Source of the DNA: an uncultured Ruminococcus sp.
Lineage (GTDB): Bacteria > Bacillota > Clostridia > Oscillospirales > CAG-272
NCBI GenBank assembly: GCA_902783705.1
Contig: CACZSA010000132.1
Location: 1-11,214, forward strand
DNA length: 11,214 nt
Direction: 5' to 3'
Under the pieces are notes generated by a model. That model was not told where the DNA came from. It searched no databases and was given only the letters and a program-made list of their open reading frames with translations. Position numbers and translations under genes: made by a program. Positions 1 to 4,841 of this stretch are shown in pieces. The stretch's first letter is position 1; each line of letters starts with the position of its first letter.

Positions 1-42
1 ATAAAGGAGAAAAAGAAGAACGGAATGATCTGAATTACAGAA

Positions 43-86
43 GGGCTGTCGCATTTTCTCCATTTCTGAAGTTAATGCGACAGCCC
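43..86. terminator. Perfect 13-bp hairpin downstream of mscL
   Basis: Arms 43-55 and 74-86 are exact reverse complements (GGGCTGTCGCATT / AATGCGACAGCCC) around an 18-base loop. On the plus strand the hairpin is followed by CGTG and then five T (91-95). On the minus strand, the direction of mscL, it is followed by the poorer run TTCTGTAATT. It sits 27 bases beyond the mscL stop, so it most likely ends that transcript. It may also end a plus-strand gene entering from the left, since the tail is better on that side. The hairpin itself is certain; its function and direction are inferred. Confidence 0.7.
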
Positions 87-112
87 CGTGTTTTTATCCG
101 AATCGCTTCCGA

Positions 113-547
113 TTACTTCTTGAGAGAATCGCGGATCTCGCGGAGAAGGAGGACTTCTTCGCTGGGCTCTGCGGGCTCTTCTTCCTTCGCCTCTTCCTCG
201 GCGGCTTCTTCTTCCTTCTTCATCTTGTCCTTCAGCTTGTTGATGCCGCGGACGACGATGAAGATGCAGAGCGCGACGATCAGGAAATTGATGATCGCCT
301 GAATGAGGGCGCCGTAACGGATCGCGACCTCTGCGGCCTCTTCGGTGGCCTCGGTCAGAACGACCTTCGCCTCGGAGAGATCGACGCCGCCGAACAGCTT
401 GCCGATGATGGGGTTGATGATGTCGCCGACGAGGGAGTTCACGATCGCCGTGAACGCGCCGCCGACCACAACGCCGACCGCCATGTCCATGACATTGCCG
501 CGGGCGATGAAGGTCTTGAATTCAGACCAGAACGTGCTTTTTGCCAT
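113..547 (-). CDS. mscL: Large-conductance mechanosensitive channel MscL
   Basis: MscL is a homopentameric inner-membrane pore that opens under membrane tension and releases solutes during hypo-osmotic shock. The 144-residue product matches the family in length (E. coli MscL has 136) and order. It has a short amphipathic N-terminal helix (MAKSTFWSEFKTFIARGN), a glycine- and alanine-rich pore helix TM1 at about 18-48 (DMAVGVVVGGAFTAIVNSLV), a periplasmic loop at about 50-76, TM2 at about 77-100, then a Glu-rich linker (about 111-130) and the conserved C-terminal bundle helix ending LLLREIRDSLKK. An ATG 12 bases upstream (559) is in frame, but the start at 547 is preferred: GGAGG lies 5 bases before it, and MAKS is the usual kind of MscL start. 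The gene begins 22 bases after the stop of an RHH protein and probably shares its promoter. The very acidic linker is long but otherwise nothing is unusual. Confidence 0.97.
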   Translation of the reverse strand: MAKSTFWSEFKTFIARGNVMDMAVGVVVGGAFTAIVNSLVGDIINPIIGKLFGGVDLSEAKVVLTEATEEAAEVAIRYGALIQAIINFLIVALCIFIVVRGINKLKDKMKKEEEAAEEEAKEEEPAEPSEEVLLLREIRDSLKK

Positions 548-569
548 AACAGCCTCCATGAATGGATGA

Positions 570-782
570 TTATTCGCCGGAATGCCCCGTTTCCGCGGGG
601 AGCACGGCCTTCGAGGGATCGACCTTCCCGTGGATCCGCTCGTAATACTGGATATTCGTGCGGATCAGGTGCAGGATCTGATTGTTCTCATCCCGTCCCT
701 CCGCCGCGGCGACGACGAGCATCTTGCGGTAAAGCTCCTCGTCGATGCGCACGGGAAAGGTGATTTTGTTCTTCTGTGCCAT
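570..782 (-). CDS. Small ribbon-helix-helix (Arc-like) DNA-binding protein
   Basis: This 70-residue protein has the Arc/MetJ ribbon-helix-helix layout. A beta strand (ITFPVRIDEELY, residues 7-18) would pair across the dimer and read DNA bases. Helix A follows (about 16-28), then a turn (GRDENN) and helix B (about 32-47, QILHLIRTNIQYYERI). A short polar tail has no recognisable domain. Such proteins are usually dimeric repressors acting on short palindromes, often autoregulatory. The start is well supported: GGAGG sits six bases upstream of the ATG, and a consensus promoter lies just beyond. It is the first gene of a likely bicistron with mscL, 22 bases apart. I see no toxin-like partner, so an antitoxin role is not supported. 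The target is unknown; an 8-bp palindrome at the predicted transcription start is a candidate. Confidence 0.8.
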   Translation of the reverse strand: MAQKNKITFPVRIDEELYRKMLVVAAAEGRDENNQILHLIRTNIQYYERIHGKVDPSKAVLPAETGHSGE

Positions 783-808
783 GATTTTCCTCCGGTTTTG
801 CTGAATTC

Positions 809-837
809 ATTATAACACAGTTTCCGGGCCTTGTCAA
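809..837 (-). promoter_or_regulatory. Consensus sigma-A promoter for RHH-mscL
   Basis: On the minus strand a perfect -35 TTGACA (837-832) is followed by a 17-base spacer and a perfect -10 TATAAT (814-809). TGT directly before the -10 gives an extended -10 element (TGn). Transcription should begin near 802, about 20 bases before the RHH start codon. The palindrome TGAATTCA (802-809) overlaps the -10 edge and start site, and is a possible operator for the RHH protein it drives. Confidence 0.9.
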
Positions 838-896
838 TGCGTGCGAATCAAACTTTGCACGGAAAATGGAGAAAGTCTGAAATAACTGTGAATAAC

Positions 897-1544
897 TCAC
901 CAGCCGAATTCGGCGTAATGCTTGTCGACGAAACCGTGGTTGTACTCCGGTCCGCCCGGGAAGTTCGCGCTCTTGAAGATGCTCGGCGGGAAGCCTTCCG
1001 CGATCATCTTCTCGACGCACACGGACGTCACGCTCCACATGATGAAGTCGGACGCGATCCCGGAGGCGGCGGCAAAGCGGGGCTCAAGGCCCTCCACTTC
1101 GAGCATCGCCTCGGCTGCGGGCGCACAGTTGTCGAGGGTGTAGGTCGCGAATTCATAGAGCTTCTTTCCGGAGGGATGCACGGGCTCGACGGCCTGCGCG
1201 TAGCTCATGGAGGTCAGCGCGACGACGATCACGCCCTTCTCCACGGCGTCCCACGCGAGGTTGACGACCGGGAGCGTCCGCCCGGACACGGAGGAGACGA
1301 AAAGGACGTCGCCCGCCTTGAGCTCGGTCTTCCCCGCTTCGTAGTGCTGATAGAATGCGGGACCGCCGCCCCGTCCGAGGAGGTCGTGCTCGATCATGTG
1401 GCAGATGGAGTTGAGGTAGACCTTCGCGCCGTGCTCGATCGCGTCCGCCATCCGCTCGCCGACCACGATGATGGCCTCGCGCTGGGTGGTCCGGGCCTTG
1501 TAGAGAAGGTCGAACGCCGCTTGCTGATACCTGTCAAGTAACAT
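897..1544 (-). CDS. Diverged, shortened UPF0309-type SIS-domain protein
   Basis: SIS domains bind phosphosugars and occur in isomerases, etherases and deaminases. The 215-residue product aligns along its length with the neighbouring full-length SIS protein. Shared marks are GDVLFVSSVSGRT (78-90, the Ser-rich phosphosugar loop), VHPSGKKLYEFA (122-133), a LDN motif (137-139) and SANFPGGPEYN (192-202), which matches the paralogue's SGNIDGGDEHN. Two differences stand out. The first glycine-rich loop is SICHM (46-50) instead of FGCNHAG. About 29 residues carrying the paralogue's ERMPGYG stretch are missing between that loop and GDV. It therefore probably keeps the fold but has altered or lost catalysis, perhaps as a partner subunit or with another substrate. 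The start codon has AAAGGA eight bases upstream. It is the last gene of the kinase-SIS-SIS operon, 42 bases after the previous stop. The substrate is unknown. Confidence 0.85.
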   Translation of the reverse strand: MLLDRYQQAAFDLLYKARTTQREAIIVVGERMADAIEHGAKVYLNSICHMIEHDLLGRGGGPAFYQHYEAGKTELKAGDVLFVSSVSGRTLPVVNLAWDAVEKGVIVVALTSMSYAQAVEPVHPSGKKLYEFATYTLDNCAPAAEAMLEVEGLEPRFAAASGIASDFIMWSVTSVCVEKMIAEGFPPSIFKSANFPGGPEYNHGFVDKHYAEFGW

Positions 1545-1586
1545 GATAAAAATCCTTTCCCATTTATGATTTTCAAGAATTGAGGA

Positions 1587-2327
1587 TCAGAGATAGAAGA
1601 TATTGTCCCGGTGCTCGTTCATGACCCGGCGGTTGTGCTCGTCGCCGCCGTCGATGTTCCCGCTCATGAAGACCGGAGGCGTCTCGCCCGCTTCCATGAG
1701 AAGCTCGCAGACCCGCGCCGTGACGGCGTTGAGGATCGCCGCGCCGACGACAGTGGACGTGGACGCGACCTTCTGCGGGAATCCCTCGATCTCGACGGAC
1801 GCGTCCCCGCGGTCGCCGTGGTTGTCGATGAGGATCGAGGCGAAATCGTGCAGCTTCTTTCCGGACGGATGGCGGGAGGTGACGAACTTTGCGGTGTTGA
1901 GGTTTGTGACGACGATGACCGTCATCCCGGCCTCCCGCGCGGCCTCTGCCATGTCGACCGTGACGGCGTTGCGTCCGGAGACCGAGTGGATGATGAGGAC
2001 GTCGCCGGGCTTTGTTTTGAGGTTGCCGAAGATGATCTTCCCATAGCCGGGCATGCGCTCCATCTCGCTCGTCATGGTCGGCGGCGAGAGCTCGAGCATC
2101 ATGCCGGGCGCGCGGACGGGATTGATCGTCACGAGTCCGCCCGTGCGGTAGAAGAGCTCGAGCGTGATGAGCCCCGCGTGGTTGCAGCCGAACGCGAAGA
2201 CGGAATTCCCGCTCCGATTCGCCCGGGCAACCGCCTGTGCGGCCTCCTCGATCGCGTCCGCCTCCACGCGGAAGACCTCGTCCAGGATCTCGCAGACCCG
2301 GCTGTAATAGCGTTCCGACGCTTTCAT
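1587..2327 (-). CDS. UPF0309 family SIS-domain phosphosugar-binding protein
   Basis: The product has 246 residues, the normal length for UPF0309 SIS proteins, which are presumed phosphosugar isomerases or related enzymes but have no settled reaction. Visible marks are the first sugar-binding loop VFAFGCNHAG (43-52), ELFYRTGGL (57-65), an ERMPGYGK segment (90-97), GDVLIIHSVSGRN (108-120), RHPSGKKLHDFA (152-163), LIDNHGD (166-172) and the family-end motif SGNIDGGDEHN (222-232). A longer in-frame reading exists upstream but is rejected. The ATG at 2327 overlaps the kinase stop as ATGA, and AGGAGG lies seven bases before it; a second ATG at 2333 is too close to that site. The tight overlap with an amino-sugar kinase suggests it acts on the kinase's phosphorylated product. 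That is inference. Confidence 0.9.
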   Translation of the reverse strand: MKASERYYSRVCEILDEVFRVEADAIEEAAQAVARANRSGNSVFAFGCNHAGLITLELFYRTGGLVTINPVRAPGMMLELSPPTMTSEMERMPGYGKIIFGNLKTKPGDVLIIHSVSGRNAVTVDMAEAAREAGMTVIVVTNLNTAKFVTSRHPSGKKLHDFASILIDNHGDRGDASVEIEGFPQKVASTSTVVGAAILNAVTARVCELLMEAGETPPVFMSGNIDGGDEHNRRVMNEHRDNIFYL

Positions 2328-3316
2328 GTACATTCCTCCTTCAGATCCGCGGGCTTCCGGTACCGATATGCGCCGAACTTCTCCCGCAGAATATCCATGT
2401 GCCGTCCGTCCTCGCATTCGGCGTGCTCCTCTGCGAGCAGACGGCTGATGACGGAGCCGACGAGCGGCTCGAAGTCCGGAAAACGGATCTGCGCCTCCGG
2501 ATACACGGCCCGCACTTCCTCCCGGAAGGTCTCGAACATCCGTGCCGAGCCCTTCCACGCGCCGCCCGAGGCGATGACCGGACCGATCCACGTCCCGCCG
2601 CCGCCTCGGATGACGGCGAGCACCTGCCGCGCCATCTCGTGTCCGGCGTCCGCATAGACCGCGAGGGCCGCCTCGTCTCCCATTGCCGCCGCGCGCTCCG
2701 TCAGATAGGTCACGGAGGCGACGAGCGAGCGGGCGTCCGGGTTGCCGCTGACCTTGCCGATCATGTCGTAGAGGACGCGCAGATCCCACGCCTCCCGGAT
2801 CATCTCCGGCAAGACGGATTTCGGTCCGCGCCCGTCCTCGGCGTAGATCGCGGCCTTCAGGGTGCGGAGCCCGATGTCATAGCCTCCGCCCTCGTCGCCG
2901 AGCGTCATGCCCCAGCCCCCGACGGTCCGGGTGCCGTCCGGCTGAATGAGAAACGCGTCGGAGCCCGTCCCGGCCTGCGCGACGATCCCGTACCGGACCC
3001 CGGCAGACGCCAGCGCGACGTGCCCCTCCCCCCAGTGCCGGACGGTCTTCACGGGGCATTTCTTCCGCAGAGCCCCGAGCAGATACTCCGACGGACCGAC
3101 GATCGAGGCGTCGAAGGCCTCCACTTCGCCGATCTGCGGCGGAATGAGCTCGTCCGCGAGGGTCCGCACCTCCGCCTCCGCCGTCTCCTGAGGCCGGAAG
3201 AGCAGATTCGTGCCGCCCGCCTTCGCCGCCGAGACGATATTGAACGCGTCGTCGTAGAGCACCGTGAGGAGCTTCGTGCCCCCGCCGTCCGCCGCGATGT
3301 AGTATTTCTCCGCCAT
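2324..3316 (-). CDS. BadF/BadG/BcrA/BcrD-type kinase, probable N-acetylglucosamine (amino-sugar) kinase
   Basis: This 330-residue protein has the ASKHA (sugar kinase/actin) fold of the BadF family, whose members of this size are mostly N-acetylhexosamine kinases such as NagK. MurK of Clostridium acetobutylicum, which phosphorylates MurNAc and GlcNAc, belongs here. Motifs in order: the first phosphate loop DGGGTK (10-15), GTNLLF (35-40), the second phosphate loop QAGTGSDAF (114-122), the family block GGWGMTLGDEGGGYDIG (133-149) and the adenosine-site glycines VIASGGAWKGS (247-257). It lacks the Cys ligands of the iron-sulfur BadF activases, which favours a sugar kinase. The start has GGAGG six bases upstream and a consensus promoter beyond it. 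It is the first gene of a three-gene operon with two SIS proteins, and its TGA overlaps the next ATG. The exact sugar cannot be read from sequence. Confidence 0.88.
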   Translation of the reverse strand: MAEKYYIAADGGGTKLLTVLYDDAFNIVSAAKAGGTNLLFRPQETAEAEVRTLADELIPPQIGEVEAFDASIVGPSEYLLGALRKKCPVKTVRHWGEGHVALASAGVRYGIVAQAGTGSDAFLIQPDGTRTVGGWGMTLGDEGGGYDIGLRTLKAAIYAEDGRGPKSVLPEMIREAWDLRVLYDMIGKVSGNPDARSLVASVTYLTERAAAMGDEAALAVYADAGHEMARQVLAVIRGGGGTWIGPVIASGGAWKGSARMFETFREEVRAVYPEAQIRFPDFEPLVGSVISRLLAEEHAECEDGRHMDILREKFGAYRYRKPADLKEECT

Positions 3317-3343
3317 CGGGCACCTCCGGTTCCTTTTTTCGTG

Positions 3344-3372
3344 ATTATACCAGAATCCGACTCCATTGTCAA
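3344..3372 (-). promoter_or_regulatory. Consensus sigma-A promoter for the kinase-SIS-SIS operon
   Basis: On the minus strand TTGACA (3372-3367), a 17-base spacer and TATAAT (3349-3344) are all perfect. TGG directly before the -10 forms an extended -10 element. The predicted start is near 3337, giving a short leader of about 20 bases before the kinase ATG. There is no room for a riboswitch or attenuator, so any sugar control would have to act by a protein at the promoter. Confidence 0.92.
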
Positions 3373-3440
3373 GCTGCTTTTAGACGACTTCCATAAAAAC
3401 CTGTACGATTCCGCGCATCCATACCTTCAAGTTCACCGCG

Positions 3441-3456
3441 GCATGCCGGCGCATGC
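3441..3456. other. Paired GCATGC palindromes in the divergent intergenic region
   Basis: GCATGC occurs twice (3441-3446 and 3451-3456) separated by CGGC. It lies between the two divergent promoters, about 70-75 bases upstream of each -35 element. The whole 3373-3532 stretch holds no credible gene and nothing else I recognise. The pair could be an operator for a shared regulator, or chance in GC-rich DNA. Confidence 0.25.
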
Positions 3457-3532
3457 TTTTCCGCTCTGTCCTCCCCCTGACATAAACCCGGGCGGGATGC
3501 AGGGCAGCAGGCAGATTTCGGCGGCAAATCCC

Positions 3533-3561
3533 TTGACTTTGCGCGGCGCACGTGTTATACT
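3533..3561 (+). promoter_or_regulatory. Sigma-A promoter for the CmpB-like membrane protein gene
   Basis: TTGACT (3533-3538), a 17-base spacer and TATACT (3556-3561), with TGT at 3553-3555 as an extended -10. Transcription should start near 3568, leaving a leader of about 33 bases with a GAGGTG ribosome site just before the ATG at 3601. It diverges from the kinase promoter; the two -35 elements are 160 bases apart. Confidence 0.88.
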
Positions 3562-3600
3562 TTGAGCTGACAGTTTCTATCGAATCATACGAGGTGTGCC

Positions 3601-4662
3601 ATGAAGCCCATTCCCCTGAAAGACCAGCTGATGAAGATCGACGCCGTGCGCGCCGCGGACGATGTGGTGTCGAAGGTCGTGCGCCGTGACAGCGTCCCCG
3701 AGGTCGAGACGGATTTCGAGGTCTCGTCCGACCGGATCCTCGCGGAGGCCGAGGAGAGCGCAGCAGGAATGAACGGTTTCTATGTCCGCATGGCGCAGGC
3801 CGAACACCCCGAGACGCTCCGGGAGGAGGCCATCGGTCAGGCTCGATCCTACCGCCGCGCCGCCGTCAATCTCTCGCGCTCCGCCGTCCGCTCCGCCGCC
3901 ATCGCTGACGAGGTCTCTTCGCGGTACAACGATCTCACGAAATCGAAGCGGAAGAGACGCCTCCCCGTCATCGGACGCGCGCCCGCCAACGCCTTCATCG
4001 ACCTCGAGGAGGCGAACAGCAGTCACTTTGCGCGGGGACTGAACATCTACAAGCTCCTCTTGATCCTCTACATCGGCTCCTTCGCCGGGGTCGTGGTCGA
4101 GCTGGGCTGGTGCCTCCTCAAGCACGGGTACATCGAGAGCCGCGCGGGGCTGGTCTACGGGCCCTTCAACCTGCTCTACGGCGTCGGCGCGGTCGCGATC
4201 ACGGTCGCCCTCTACCGCTACCGGAATCACAGCCGCTGGCTGGCGTTCGGCGCGGGGATGATCGTCGGGAGCGCGGTCGAATACGTCTGCTCGTGGTGCC
4301 AGGAGACCTTCCTCGGCTCGCGCTCGTGGGATTACAGCGATATGCCGTTCAACCTGAACGGGCGGATCTGTCTCCTCTACGCGTTCTTCTGGGGCTTCCT
4401 CGGCGTCCTGTGGCTGAAAAACCTCTACCCGCGCATAGCGGCAGTCATCATGAAGATCCCGGACCGCTTCGGCAAGATCCTCACCTGGGCGCTCCTCGCG
4501 TTCTTCGTATTCGACGCCGCGGTGTCCCTCGTCGCCGTCTACCGCTGGTACGGACGCACAAGCGGGATCGCCGCCTCGAACGCGTTCTGGCGATTCATCG
4601 ATCTTCGCTTCCCCGACACGCGGATGCAGAAGATCTTCGCAAACCTCGTCTGGTCGAAATAG
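3601..4662 (+). CDS. CmpB-like membrane protein (PF06541 'putative ABC transporter permease') with cytosolic N-terminal extension
   Basis: The C-terminal 200 residues match the PF06541 family of clostridial membrane proteins, named as ABC permeases but without a demonstrated transport role. About five membrane helices are visible (roughly 148-168, 186-206, 211-230, 255-273, 291-313). Family marks are RAGLVYGPFNLLYGVG (181-196), a conserved Glu in helix 3 (GSAVEYVCSW) and the block SWDYSDMPFNLNGRICL (242-258) leading into a WG-containing helix. Residues 1-147 are charged, Arg- and Glu-rich and mostly helical with no hydrophobic segment, so they should lie in the cytosol; I do not recognise this part. 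A short tail of about 40 residues follows the last helix. The start is fixed by GAGGTG and the promoter just upstream. The gene is monocistronic, ended by a strong terminator. No ATPase partner is adjacent in the same transcript. Confidence 0.87.
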   Translation: MKPIPLKDQLMKIDAVRAADDVVSKVVRRDSVPEVETDFEVSSDRILAEAEESAAGMNGFYVRMAQAEHPETLREEAIGQARSYRRAAVNLSRSAVRSAAIADEVSSRYNDLTKSKRKRRLPVIGRAPANAFIDLEEANSSHFARGLNIYKLLLILYIGSFAGVVVELGWCLLKHGYIESRAGLVYGPFNLLYGVGAVAITVALYRYRNHSRWLAFGAGMIVGSAVEYVCSWCQETFLGSRSWDYSDMPFNLNGRICLLYAFFWGFLGVLWLKNLYPRIAAVIMKIPDRFGKILTWALLAFFVFDAAVSLVAVYRWYGRTSGIAASNAFWRFIDLRFPDTRMQKIFANLVWSK

Positions 4663-4670
4663 CGCCCCAG

Positions 4671-4700
4671 CGGTGTTATCTGCGGATAACACCGTTTTTT
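4671..4700 (+). terminator. Strong intrinsic terminator after the CmpB-like gene
   Basis: A perfect 10-bp stem, CGGTGTTATC (4671-4680) and GATAACACCG (4685-4694), closes a TGCG tetraloop and is followed directly by six T (4695-4700). It begins eight bases after the stop codon and separates this gene from the exporter operon downstream. Confidence 0.95.
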
Positions 4701-4769
4701 CTTTGTCGGATTCGTAAAAAAAGGCCCGCCGGGCGAAAAAATAATCCACGTTTTAAAAATCCTCCGCGG

Positions 4770-4798
4770 TTGATTGACGGCGATTTTTATGTTATAAT
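4770..4798 (+). promoter_or_regulatory. Sigma-A promoter for the ABC exporter operon
   Basis: TTGATT (4770-4775), 17 bases, then TATAAT (4793-4798), preceded by TGT (4790-4792) as an extended -10. The alternative -35 TTGACG at 4774 would leave only 13 bases and is rejected. Start of transcription is expected near 4805, about 34 bases before the TTG start codon. An in-frame ATG at 4797 overlaps the -10 and would not be transcribed. Confidence 0.87.
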
Positions 4799-4822
4799 GG
4801 GGAAAACGCATCTTCACAGAGG

Positions 4823-4841
4823 AAAGGAGGCGCGCCGCTTG
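4823..4841 (+). promoter_or_regulatory. Ribosome site fixing the TTG start of the first exporter subunit
   Basis: AAAGGAGG (4823-4830) stands eight bases before TTG (4839-4841). No in-frame ATG lies near this site: the nearest upstream is inside the promoter, and the next downstream would cut into the first membrane region. The TTG is therefore the start. The context GGAGGCGCGC-N3-TTGAA is repeated at the next gene. Confidence 0.85.

Noticed and set aside
1..33. Possible 3' end of a plus-strand gene (Lys-rich, stop at 31-33)
   Set aside because: Only ten codons are visible, with nothing to support coding; the nearby hairpin alone is not enough.
570..782. RHH protein as an antitoxin of a toxin-antitoxin pair
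   Set aside because: The next gene is clearly mscL, and no small toxin-like gene lies on either side.
881..900. Direct repeat AATAACTGTG / AATAACTCAC next to the SIS stop
   Set aside because: Only 7 bases are shared, in a short AT-rich spacer; no further copies seen, so chance is likely.
2328..2789. N-terminal extension of the full-length SIS protein up to 2789
   Set aside because: The extension is Arg- and Gly-rich shadow sequence inside the kinase gene. The ATGA overlap and AGGAGG place the start at 2327.
4724..4734. GCCC-GCC-GGGC mini-hairpin flanked by A runs
   Set aside because: On the minus strand it resembles a terminator with a T tract, but the stem is only 4 bp with a 3-base loop and no minus-strand gene ends there.
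3577..4749. 390-codon open frame antisense to the CmpB-like gene
   Set aside because: Its translation is a low-complexity run of Asp, Arg, Glu and Val with no membrane or domain pattern, typical of the antisense of GC-rich genes. It has no ribosome site and would cross the terminator at 4671.
4110..4838. Upstream extension of the first exporter subunit, including ATG at 4797
   Set aside because: It would cross the terminator and promoter; the ATG at 4797 overlaps the -10 element. The TTG at 4839 has a proper ribosome site.
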